Of a stretch of 64,000 bases of DNA, positions 33,650 through 44,591 are shown piece after piece; within the stretch, counting starts at the first letter, position 1, and each line of letters begins with the position of its first letter. Made by a program: the position numbers and the translations under genes. The notes beneath the pieces were generated by a model. It was not told the origin of the DNA. It did no database searches and worked only from the letters and a program-made list of their open reading frames with translations. The stretch is from Phragmites australis. Its lineage: Eukaryota; Streptophyta; Magnoliopsida; Poales; Poaceae. The stretch spans positions 7,874,001 through 7,938,000 of the forward strand of contig NC_084929.1 of NCBI RefSeq assembly GCF_958298935.1. Reading direction: 5' to 3'.

Positions 33650-34800
33650 CGAAGGCCCTACACACTATCGGAGCTACACAATACCTTCCAGGAAACCTAG
33701 GCAGTCTTGCCTTCTAGGTGACCTAGGTATACTACGCTCGTAGTGTGTAGGCTTGTCGTGCTCCCGAGGAAACGCATGGGGTGCACCGTAACACTGTCCA
33801 CCAAGGATGTACCCTGGCGCGAGGCATTTATATGACCGAAGCTATGCAATACCTTCCAGGAAACCTAGGCTTGATGCCTTAGCGGTGACCTAGGCATGCT
33901 CAACCTGCAGTATATAAGCATGTCGTGCAACAAGGATTCCTTGCGACGGCATTCCTCAGTGTACCGCATCCTCACATCAGGGCCATCCCCTGTAATGCGG
34001 CGTCCACACACTATCGAGGCTACAATACCTTCCAGGAAACCCAGGCAGTCTTGCCTTCCAGGTGACCTAGGCATGCTACGCCTGCAGTGTGTGGGTTCCA
34101 CTGCCTACCAGGGCAAAGCCTACCCTCCGGGAAACCTTTTCAGGTGACCTTGGGTTTAAGCAAACAATGCTTACGGGTGTGTGGCCCTATCACGCCTCCG
34201 AAGAAATCCCTCGGGGGCACCACAACTACATTACCAAGGAAGTCCCTTGATAACCGGTATCTACAGACTATTGAGGCTACACAATACATTCTAGGAAACC
34301 TAGACAGTCTTGCCTTCCAGGTGACCTAGGCATGCTACGCCCACGGTGTGTAGGTATGTCGTGCAACGAGGATTCCTTGCGACAACATTCCTCAGAGTAC
34401 TGCATCTCCACCACAGAGGACATCCCCTTGGGCGTGGCTTCAACACCCGAGGCTATGCAAATGCCTTCCAGGGCACCCTGGGCATAATCTGTCTTCCAGG
34501 TGACCTAGGCATAAGCGGCGCCCGCGGTGTGTGGGTCTCACTATCTACTGAGACTACGCAATGCCTTCCAGGAAATCTAGGCAGTCTTACCTTGCAAGTG
34601 ACCTAGGCATGCTACGTCTGCAGTACGTGGGCTTGTCACGCCACCCGAAGATGTCCCACGGGTGGCGCCGCAACACGGTCTATCAAGGAAATCTTTGATA
34701 TATGGCAACTACACTTCTGAGGCCGCACAATACCTTCTAGGAAACCTGGGCAGACCCACCCCCAGAAGACCTAGGCATGATGCGTCTGTGGGAGTGTAGG
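33650..34800. repeat. Irregular repeat zone with CCTTCCAGGAAACCTAGG units
   Basis: About seven copies (near 33684, 33852, 34028, 34286, 34465, 34560 and 34731) of a motif CCTTCCAGGAAACCTAGGCA with a following GGTGACCTAGGCATGCTACG. Spacing varies between about 95 and 260 bases. Each motif is partly self-complementary (CCTAGG, GCATGC). No gene. Confidence 0.75.
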
Positions 34801-35295
34801 GATTTTGCATGGTTATACTAGCTAAGTTTTGCAGCATGCTATTGGCAATAAGAAGCTAATTGTAGTATAAGACATAGCTTGGTTATATAACTATTCATGC
34901 TAAATGAGGATATAACTTAAGTTCTACTGCTTCTACCTAGTGGCTATCTATTGCAAAAGACTTCTAGCAGTAAGTTTGGAGGCCTCCAACATACTCTAAC
35001 CTTGCTGTATGAAAGATAGATCACTAGGTAAACTATTGATAGTTAACAGTGGGCGTACATTTGTAGGAATAAGACCTCTACTGTGAGGCTTGGAGTCCTC
35101 GAAGCCTATGGCTAGGCCGGGAGAGGTGGTGCTTGACCCTCTCAGCCCTTAGCCGTTGCCTGGCTCCAGAGGTAATCCGTCCAGAGCTTGACGATGGCAT
35201 GTTGGAGGCATAGTCGAAGGTTAGTCGGGAGAGATGGTCCTCGACCGCCTCGGCCCTTAGTCGTTGCCCGGCTCCGGAGGTAATCCGTCCGGAGC

Positions 35296-35760
35296 CTAGC
35301 GATGGCATGTCCCCGACTCAGTTCTTGTTGTTGGATATAGTACCGTTGGTAGTAGGGTTGGTAGTGACGGTGTAGGGTTGAGGGGCCGAGGATTTGCCCG
35401 GAAGTTTGCCCCAGGCCTCCGAACCCTGCGTCGTCCTTCGTCGGCTCCTTTTGTGACCAAGTATCCTGCTTGCCTTCCGAGGTATTCCTCCCGGAAGGTC
35501 ATGAGGGTGCGGCAGTCATTGGTGTTATGGCTGCGCCCTGGTCCGTATAGGATGCACCCGTGTGCCTCCGGGGGCACCAAAGCTTGGAGTTGTCATTGGG
35601 GTCGCTGTCGAAGGCGGTATGTCCCAGAACCTGTAGTTTCCCCAGGGTCTCCTTCCCCTTTGGGAGACCGTCGAGGCTGCCCGGTGAACCGGCTTTTAGA
35701 GCTGAAGTGGTTCTGACTATGCCTCCCCGGATGAGGTGGGCTTGGGGTTCACTGGACACG
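35296..35760 (-). pseudogene. Gag-like remnant in the LARD-like element
   Basis: The minus strand reads CILYGPGRSHNTNDCRTL followed by MTFREEYLGRQAG at 35555-35450. The C...H...C spacing and context resemble the C-terminal knuckle region of gypsy gag proteins. It is the only protein-like trace I can see in the internal region, and the frame is short and interrupted. Confidence 0.45.
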
Positions 35761-36289
35761 ATTGGTGTTGCGAGGGTGGCGTCGAAGGCACTGGCGGGGT
35801 CTGTACACCCCGGAGCCCTGTGTCTCCTTGGAACCCTCTTTCGCCTGAGGGGCCCAAGGAGGACGCTGGGTGGATAGACTTTCTGAAGATGTTGGCTCGC
35901 TTAGGGTATCCAAGGTGTTGTCGAAGGGGATACTTTGGGACCAAGCCTAGGCGGGAACACTCCTGGGTTGGACTGCCCAGAACCACTAGAAGGCGGCTTG
36001 CTTGGCTGTGGCTTCGGCCATGTCCTCTCCTGAGGCTGGAAGGCCTCCGCGCCGTTTGGAGTTCCTGTACCGACCCAAGGTTCTGGGTTAGCCAAGGTCG
36101 GAGGAACACCGTCCCATACGGTAGTGGGGATGGAGCATGCACACGATGTGCATGGCTGAGACAGTCATGCATATGGTTGCATGCTTGCAATGGTGGGAAT
36201 GACGGTTTTGGCTAGCACTTTGGTGGTTTTCCTAGTGGATTCCTACCTCTCTTAGCACTTCTGTGTTTGAGTCCCCATGGACGGTGCAC

Positions 36290-37231
36290 TGTTGGAGCAA
36301 GAGTTTGTCTTGCCCCAGCAAGTACGACAAGAGTTTCTTCTAAGAAGAAGACTCAAGCTTGGAGACGAAGTTTAAAAGGAACGAACACCATGAATGTATT
36401 TATGTTAGAAAACATGGGTTGATCTGGGGCGAGTATCACAGCGTGACTTGGTGTTTTTTCACCTCTGTGTCTTTCTACCGTCTAGTTCGTGTCTCTCGCT
36501 CAGGCAACCAGGGCTCCTATTTATAGGGCCGTGCGTAGCTTGGTATACAAATTTATCATAATGTACAAATATCTGGGATCTGACCGAATTACTGTGCTTT
36601 ATCCCGGATAACTACTTTCTACCCTACCTAGGAGATAAAGATTCACCGTAGTAACTATCATGGTGCCTACCCCCTGAAGGGGACGAGCCGGTCGCCAATT
36701 ATGAACCGACATCGCACTGTCAGGGGTGTTAAGATAGCCTCCATTACGCTGGGGTGTTAGAGCGGCATCCACCAGTCTAGGCATTTAATGCCGGTCACTT
36801 CCTTGCAGGCAAAGCATGACCGGTGCTCCCCTTCCAGCAGATCTTTCCTGAGGCCTGATGACTCACCTTGTAGCCTCCGAGAAGCCGGCCCGAGTAGCTG
36901 GAGACGGGGGCCTCGGGAGGCATGGCTCCGGGAGGTGAAGGCTTTGGGAGGCAGGACTCTGGAAGGCTGGGGTTTCGAGAGGCCAAGGCTTCGTGAGATC
37001 GAGATTTTGAGGGGCCGGGCTTCAGGAGGCTGGGCTTTGAGAGGCTGGGCCTTCGAGAGGCTGGGCTGGTTAAGCCAAGGGAAAGCTTCGCAGGTACGAA
37101 GAGGTGGTGCGAAGGAGCCTGATGGCTTCGGAGGTTGAGTCTTTAGCTGAGGGTCCGGAGATCAAGGCTCTGGAGGGACCTAGATAGTAATCTTCAACTA
37201 TTATCCTCAGACTGGTTATTTTCCCCCAACA
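36290..37231 (-). repeat. 5' LTR of the LARD-like element
   Basis: 942 bp. Same ends as 29970-30928. A minus-strand TATA-like CCTATAAATAGGAGCC lies near 36510-36526. The primer-binding site should lie just left of 36290; I do not recognise a clear tRNA match there. Confidence 0.88.
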
Positions 37232-38035
37232 AATATACTTGCTGAGATTCTTCGATCATGAATTCTACAAAGACTGGTGGAATGCAAAAACAATTGATGA
37301 GGTGAAATACAAGTGTCTTTTAAGCTAGTATTACTTGTTTTTTCAGTATAAAAAGAAGCTACGTAAACATAGCTAATGTTGTGTATGATGTTTCCTTCTG
37401 CTGCATGTGCTGCTGTACTCGGATGGGATCAGTATTGGAGAAAGTGGAACATGGTATGCCTTTTCTTTTCTTTAAAGGCAATAGTACTTTTACGAAGCGT
37501 GTACTCAGATATGATATACACAGTTGAAGTTAAATATAGCCATGCCAAGTAACAGCATGAAAATATGGCAAGCCAGTGTAAATGTTATTGAGAAAAGAGA
37601 AACCTGAACCTCCCTTGTGCTATGCAGAACTAATACTAAGTTCCAAGTAGGTAGAAGAAAGTAAAGAGAATGGATGATACCATGAATGTGGTGGAATTAT
37701 TCTGCTATAATACTCTCTGATTTTTTTTAGGGGAATACAGTAGGGGCACCCCTGCTGTGGTGCTATAATACTCTCTGTTGGTCTATCAATTTTATATTCG
37801 TTTTATTTGGCTAAATATGATGACTAATACTGTATAACTTTCACAGCCTGTGCATAAATGGAATCTTCATCACATTTACTTCCCTTGCATGCGAAATGGT
37901 ATATCGAAGGTAAAAATTCTATCGGTGTATGTTATGCCTGCACTTGTATCCTGTGCACAGTAAATTAAACCATAGCTGCATTCTCATTGTGGGCCTTCAC
38001 TACTACAAAACCTATTTTCCGAGACACCTAGGATT

Positions 38036-38305
38036 GATTTGTATAGGCGGTTCGTAGGAAAAACCGTTTGAAAAAGTGGCTACGGCCCCGTGCGGCCGAG
38101 GACCGCCTGTGAAAATGAGATCTATTTCCACAGGCGGTTCACGTAAGGAACCGCCTGTGGAAATGGAGAATTTACACAGGCTGTTCCTAACGTAGACCGC
38201 CTGTGGAAATAGATCTCATTTTCACAGGCGGTCCACGTAAGGAACCGCCTGTGGATATTACTTTTCACAGGCGGTTTATTACGTCGACCGCCTGTGAAAA
38301 TACTC
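38036..38305 (+). repeat. Left subterminal repeats and promoter of the TNP2 gene
   Basis: About nine copies of the 10-12 bp motif ACAGGCGGTTC or its complement GAACCGCCTGTG occur in alternating orientation, forming hairpin-capable pairs. CACTA transposases (TnpA-like) bind such motifs. Directly downstream is a TATA-like CCATAAATAC at about 38305. Confidence 0.85.
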
Positions 38306-38693
38306 CATAAATACTGTTTCTTCTCAGCCAGCTCCATTCAGACAGACTTACTGTTCGAAACAGTAAGCATTTGCTGTGGCGGCCGATTTGGAAAATAGGG
38401 GGAGAGGTTTTGTTTTTGATTTCCTTGGAGGAGCCAAATAAGGTATGTATATCTCATCCCTAGCTTGCATTTTTTTGAAGTTTAAATTTAGATTTAAGGC
38501 TAAATTAGAGTTTCAATGTGATCTAGAGATGCTCATGGTTCTTGCTATTTTGATCATCAAATTAGCTTAAATTTGCAGCAATATTGATTTAATTGTGTTG
38601 ATTCACATGATTCTAGTATTATATTTTAAAAATATAGCTAGAATGTGATGTTAAGCCTTAGGAGGTTTCATCATGCATGAATGGGGATATTTT

Positions 38694-38743
38694 CTCTAGA
38701 TCTAGATCTAGATCTAGGGGAGAGGGAGAGGGAGAGAGAGAGA
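38694..38743. repeat. TCTAGA and GA microsatellite
   Basis: (TCTAGA)n followed by (GGGAGA)n and (GA)n in the 5' intron of the TNP2 gene. Confidence 0.9.
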
Positions 38744-38895
38744 GTAATGAATTCACATTATTTTGAGTCATAAATTTACATTAATGTAGATTCAATTGTG
38801 TAGACATATTATAATCATAATAATCTTTTTAATTTTAATTTTCAAATAAATTAGTTAATTAATTAATGTATCTAATTTTGTGGTTGAAGTTAAAG

Positions 38896-41800
38896 ATGGA
38901 CAGAGCATGGATGTATGATGCGCTAAGACATGGAGAAATATACATCAAAGGACTCTCTATTTTTATTGAAGGCGCAGAGAAGGACGCTTTAATTAAGAAG
39001 ACAAAGGAAATGTATTGTCCATATTCTGACTGCAAGAACCAGAAATTGTGGGACAAATCAAGTGTAATCAAATCGCACTTGATCTTGAGAGGTTTTGTTG
39101 AGAATTACAAATGTTGGTCCAATCACGGCGAACAATGTACAAGCAAATCAAACCAGGACATCGCTGCTGATCAAGTAGATGGTGATGATGAGGGAGCAGT
39201 CGGAGCCGACAATGATTTTATGATGGATGATGAACCCGATTTTGATCTGGATGATGATGCTGACTTTGATCTGGAGGAAATGCTACGCCACGCTGAACCG
39301 CATGTTTTAAGGGACACGAGAGGTTTAGATAATTTCGAGGCATTAAAAAAGGCATCGAACGAACTTTTGTATGAGGAATCGAAGGGCTGTGATAAGGAGT
39401 TCACGGTGTTGCATTCGGTGCTTGAACTTCTAAGGTTGAAGGCCAGCAATGGATGGTTCGACAAGAGTTTCTTGGATCTGTTGAGTCTCTTGGCAAACAT
39501 GCTTCTGAAGCCTAACTTCTTGCCCACCACCACTTATCTGGCGAAGAAGCTTATCTGCCCGTTGTCATTGGATGTGCAAAAAATACACGTGTGTCCGGAC
39601 CATTGTATCCTCTACCGTAAAGAGTACGAAGCCTTGGATAGATATCCAGTGTGCAATGCGAGTCGGTACAAGAGGAATGATGATTGCGAGGACGAAGTTG
39701 CTTCCGCCAACACGAAGAAGAAGAAAAGTAATGCTGGTCGTGATGAAGAAGACACTTCTTCCAACGCGGAGAAGAAGAGAAGAAGTCCTGCGATGGTGAT
39801 GTGGTACCTACCAGTGATACCCCGCTTGCAGCGCCTGTACTCGAACCCTAGGAACTCTGAACTGATGCGTTGGCATTTCGATAAGAGCAAGAAGGATGGA
39901 ACTAAGCTTCGACACCCCGCAGATGCTAGGCAATGGAGAAAGTTCGATGCCATGTATCCAGAGTTCACTGAAGAACCAAGGAATGTAAGGTTCGCGTTGA
40001 GTACGGACGGAATAAATCCTTTCGGTGACATGAGCACCTCACATAGCACTTGGCCAGTGGTCCTTGCCATCTACAACCTTCCTCCATGGCTATGCATGAA
40101 GCGGAAGCACCTTATGCTGTCCACTCTTATCCAAGGACCGAAACAACCAGGCAACGATATAGATGTGTTTCTGGAACCATTGATGGAAGATATGGCAAAA
40201 CTGTGGAATGAGGGGGTCCGGGTATGGGATGAATTCCGACAACAGTACTTCACGCTGAAAGCAATGATTTTTGTTACCATCAATGATTATCCCGCCCTTT
40301 TTAACCTATCGGGATAGGTTAAAAGGAAGCAAGGATGTGCAGTATGCTTGGATGAAACCGCATCTGTGTACCTTCCGTACTCACAGAAGGTAGTGTACAC
40401 CCGCCACCGACGGTTCTTACTCAGAACTCACAGATACCGCAATATGAAGAAATATTTTGACAACACGGTTGAGGAAGATACTGGCCCGAAACCTCGCAGC
40501 GGGGCACGAGTGTTTGAAATGGTCAATAGCATCAAGGTTGTTTTTGGGAAGCCGCCGAAGGGTACAAAGAAGAAGAAAAGTGAGACGCCGACCAGCACGC
40601 TGTGGAAGAAGATGCCAATTTTCTTTAAGTATTTACCCTACTGGAAGGACTTGGACGTCCGTCACAGCATCAATGTGATGCACGTTGAGAAGAATGTGTG
40701 TGATAGCATCATTGGCCTCTTACTGGACATACCAGGCAAGACAAAGGATGGAATCAAGTCACGTAAGGACTTGGTGCATTTTGAAATTAGGCCAGAGCTA
40801 CACCCTGAAGACAGACCAAATGGGAAACATTATCTTCCGTCGGCTAGCTACTCTTTGACACCTGAGGAGAAAAAGGCATTGTGCAAGTGCTTACGTGGGG
40901 TGAGAGTCCCGACTGACTACTCATCCAACATTAAGAACCTAGTCTCGATGAAAGATTTGAAGCTAATCGGCATGAAGTCTCACGATTGTCATGTGATGAT
41001 GACGCAGATGCTCCCTATTGCAATAAGGGGTATCAAGCCGAGATACATAAAGGTGGTCATCACACGGTTGTGTCACTTCTTCAACGCAATTGCTCAGAAG
41101 GTGATCGATGCTGAAAAACTGGGTGCTCTACATAGTTCGTTGGTAGAGACTTTGTGCCAACTTGAGATGTGCTTCCCTCCATCCTTTTTCGATATCATGG
41201 TACACCTCTTGGTTCACATCGTGAATGAGATAATTGCGCTGGGCCCCGTATTCTTACATCAGATGTATGCGTTTGAGCGGTACATGGGCATTCTGAAGGT
41301 CTATGTACGGAATCGTGCTCACCCAGAGGGTTCAATGATCGAGGGCTACAGTACCGAGGAAGTCGTTGAGTGTTGCATCGATTACATAAAAGATTCTAAT
41401 CCCATTGGTGTACCTGTATCTCGACATGAGGGGAGGTTGTCTGGGAGAGGGACCAAAGGAAAGAAAAGATTCATCGATCATGATTACAAAGCAATGGAAG
41501 AAGCACATTTCACCATATTGCAGCAGATCCAGTTAGTGGCGCCGTACGTCGAGCAACACCTAAATGAGCTGTACACAAAAAATCAAGGCCGCTTGTATGA
41601 TTGGATCTTGAAAGAGCACAAGCGTCGCTTCACCACATGGTTCAAGAACCAAAACCTTCCGGACGGTGAATCTCTAGATAAAAAAAATGTTAAAATGTTG
41701 GCCTGTGGCCCATCAAGTTTAGTTATGTCATGGCAAGCGTATGATATTAATGGGTACACGTTTTATACCAAAGCAAAAGACAAGAAGAGCACGACCCAAA

Positions 41801-42270
41801 ACAGCGGAGTTCGAACAGAAGCCTATGACACAACAGGGGAAAAGGTTACCTACTATGGGTTCGTAGAAGAAATCTGGGAACTCGACTATGGAGTGAATCT
41901 GCAGATTCCCGTCTTTCGGTGCAAATGGGTCATACACCCAAATGGCGTGGCGGTGGACAACTACGGCTTCACAATTGTCGACCTCAGCATTGTAGGCCAC
42001 AAAGATGACCCGTGGGTACTCGCTGAGCATGTCGCATAAGTTTTCTATATAATTGACCCCGCAAATGAAAAGAAGCACGTAGTTGTTGCCGGAAAACAAA
42101 GAATTGTCGGAGTCGAGAATGTGGAGGATGCGGAAGAACACAATTAGTTCGATGACGTGCCGCCTTTTGGAGATCCAGAAAAGATCAAACTTGTAGAAGC
42201 AACCCTCGATCGATCTGTGATGCCGTACATGCGTCTGGATGGTGTAGGGAAAACAGTTCAAGGCAAATAG
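38896..42270 (+). pseudogene. TNP2-type CACTA transposase, single frame with three internal stops
   Basis: TNP2 proteins cut and join CACTA ends. One frame runs from MDRAWMYDALRHGE to VGKTVQGK and TAG at 42268-42270, about 1,124 codons. Order: the transposase-associated N-terminal domain (residues about 1-75, CPYSDC and HLILRGF), an acidic linker, the tnp2 catalytic domain (about 170-600, including NVRFALSTDGINPFG, STHSTWPVVLAIYNLPPWLC and VRHSINVMHVEKNVCDS), a DUF4218-like region (ICFPPSFFD-type near 41180) and a DUF4216-like region (WVIHPNGV near 41930). Stops: TAG 40315-40317, TAA 42037-42039, TAG at about 42147. I chose the ATG at 38896 because MDR-W-Y is the usual family start; an ATG 30 bases upstream is in frame. 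A 5' intron probably runs from about 38442 to 38895. Confidence 0.9.
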
Positions 42271-42489
42271 TGCAATGATATGCGAATTATTTTTCTAATG
42301 TGATAGAACCCTGAAATTTGTATACAATTAGGATAAGCTTTATTTTGTATTATGGACTTGTATGCATTTAAGATGCTTCAATACGTAATAGATTATTTAA
42401 GATGCTTTAGTACGTAATAAAATATTTAAGATGCTTTAATATGTAATAGAATAGTATTTCCCAAACTAGCAAAAAAAAACATTCAATAG

Positions 42490-42630
42490 GTTTCCACAGG
42501 CGGTTGACTTAAGAAACCGCCTGTGGAAATCATTTTCACAGGCGGTTCCTTCGGTGAACCGCCTGTGGAAATGGATTTTCACAGGCGGTTTCTTAAGTCA
42601 ACCGCCTGTGGAAATCGTTCCTACTTATAT
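42490..42630 (+). promoter_or_regulatory. Internal cluster of the CACTA motif next to a TATA box
   Basis: Three pairs of ACAGGCGGTT / AACCGCCTGTGG in alternating orientation, the same motif as at both element ends, sit between the two genes. CTTATATAAC follows at 42620-42629. The likely start of the second gene's transcript lies 25-35 bases on, in a C/G-rich leader (42660-42910). The placement copies the arrangement upstream of the TNP2 gene, so I read it as the promoter of the second gene. Confidence 0.7.
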
Positions 42631-44591
42631 AACTGCGCGCGACCCCGAAAACCCTAGTGCTTTCAGAAAACCTCGACCTCGCCGTCAGGCTGCTCTTCCG
42701 TCCCCCTACCGCACTCTCTGTTTCCGCTGCTGCCGCCGCCGGTGGAGGGCCGACTGTGCCGAGGAGGAGCTGTCGCGGCCGCCGCCGAGGTCCACAGCAC
42801 CGAGGAGGAGCCGTCGCCGCCGCCACTGCCGCCGAGTACGACAGCGCCGAGGTGGAACCGTCACCTCCGTCGCCGAGGTCCACAACGCCGAGGAGGAGCC
42901 GCCGCCGCCGGTGAGTACTTCCATGTCCTCCTCCCGGCCGAGCTGTCGTAGTCGGTTCTCCGGCCGGCCGTGTGTCACCCCCCCTTCTCTGTGATGCTGG
43001 CCATCGAGCTGTGGTGCAGCACCGTCGTAGTCGGTTGTGTACCTCCTGTTCCCCCTCCCGGCCGCGCCGTCGTAGTCGGTTCTCCGGCCGGCCAGGTTCC
43101 CCCCCCCCCCCTTCTCTGTGATGCCAATTGTTATGCACGCAAGCTGGACCTGTACATATCAAACCTAATCTCTTTTGTTATGCACGCAAGTTAAGCTTCT
43201 TCCACCTGCACCTTCCTCCCACTTGGAGGAGTAGGAGAACGAAGTACATATGTTTATAAATCGCATGGAAAATGAACAATGTGAAACTTGCAGTACCATA
43301 ATTGTTTCGTTAAAAAGAGACATTGTGGAGATGTTTATACCATTTTCAAGCTGGTACTGCAGGTGAAAAATTAAATTTGTCAGGCATGGATTAAGGTGAG
43401 ATATGGCTGATTTATATTTTTGATAAATCTTGAAGGTTTGGTTGAGATTTTTCATTTCCTCTTTTATGTTCCTATCATGTTGATCAATAAATAATTAAGC
43501 GGCTGAAGCGAACACAAATCGTTTTATCGTTAAAACTACTGAATTAAACAATAAACGGACTATAGTAATCATTGTCAACTCACAATGACTAAACTGAAGC
43601 ATTAATTAATAACTCTCTGAATTAAGTGGCCTGAAATTAATACACTAAATTAAAAGAAAAATAGTACACAGAAAGGACATGCAGAATTGTTCATTTACTT
43701 AATGTGTACAGACTTCAATTTCAGAGTCACATGCATGATATAGATAGCAAGATTGGTAACTTGGAACATACCTCTTTTTTTCGAAAGGAGGAACATACCT
43801 CTTTTCATCATGCATATATAAATATCCCAGCTTGCTCCCTCCAATAATCCGTGATCATGAATGAAGTATTTGATCTGTAATTTAGCCGACATGTAGGTCC
43901 ATTTTCTTACATGTACGTTGTTATATATTGTGCATGCACATGAGCTTGCGAATATTTTATGATTAACTAGCTAGCTAGTATTACTATATATACATAGGTG
44001 ATCATACGTACACTAAGGTCGGCCGGTCATCATGTTCATGCATGTTTATCGATCAAAATGATCGGTTGATCAGATTTGTTTGAACAAAAGTTATACGAAT
44101 ATCTAAAGAAGCGTCATGAAGAGAAAATGTTTCCACGTCGCAGAGGGCTTTTGCTAGAGGCTTTTGAGAAGAAAGACCGCCTCTACGTATCTCTCTCCTC
44201 CCTTTCCCTTTCTCTTTTGATCAGCACCTCTTTTCATGCGATCATATGAAGGAAGAAAGCAGAGACAAGAGATGAACGCATTATACGTTCTTCTGCTGCG
44301 CGTCAAAGTGAGTGCTTCCAGCAGCTCTTGGATCTCTCGCTAGCCACTATACCGATCATGGGAGACTGGGTATCTAGGCAGCTACGTACTATATCCACAC
44401 AGTATTATATATCCATCTTCCATGTGCTGTCCAATGTTTTCATTCTCTGCTCTCTAATTTCTATGCTTCTCTTGTGTTCAATGATACTCAATTTTGCATT
44501 TTACACTACTACTAAATTCCCTTTTTTTTTCATACTAGCATACTTGTTAGCTTTTTCTAGACAACAATAATCCAGCGGTTGATTCAGTACT
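42631..44591 (+). other. Leader and intron of the second CACTA gene
   Basis: 42660-42960 is very GC-rich with CCGCCG and GAGGAG runs. Open frames here on both strands are Arg/Pro/Ala-rich and lack domains. A GT donor (CCGGTGAGTAC) at about 42911 may open a long AT-rich 5' intron that ends before the ATG at 44592. No other gene seen. Confidence 0.5.

Larger units (their letters stand above)
29970..37231 (-). mobile_element. Non-autonomous gypsy-like LTR element (LARD-like) rich in tandem repeats
   Basis: LTRs at 29970-30928 and 36290-37231 start TGTTGGAGC and end CCCCCAACA on the plus strand. Exact AATAT duplications flank them (29965-29969, 37232-37236). Beside the left LTR the minus strand reads AGAATTAGGGGGTAC, a polypurine tract, so the element runs on the minus strand. 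The 5.4 kb inside has no protease, RT or integrase. It holds three tandem-repeat zones and one small gag-like piece, so the element would need proteins from a partner. A solo LTR of the same family lies at 13808-14755. Confidence 0.87.
29961..37909 (+). pseudogene. DGAT1-like exon block 2 (split by an LTR element)
   Basis: An exon starting GTTAAATAT at 29961 is cut by the LTR element and resumes at 37232-37301 as ACTTGCTGAG...FYKDWWNAKTIDE, ending at a GT donor. Next are 37433-37453 (YWRKWNM) and 37847-37909 (PVHKWNLHHIYFPCMRNGISK), each with AG and GT borders. The split is exact: AATAT is duplicated on both sides. The piece after the insertion is eight bases short between LRF and EFY, which shifts the frame. 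The exon encoding LCMFYCFFHLW is not found between the MULE and 29961. Confidence 0.88.

Noticed and set aside
42554..43162. Long Arg/Pro-rich ORFs on both strands
   Set aside because: They lie in the GC-rich leader of the second CACTA gene, have biased composition and overlap each other in several frames with no domain.
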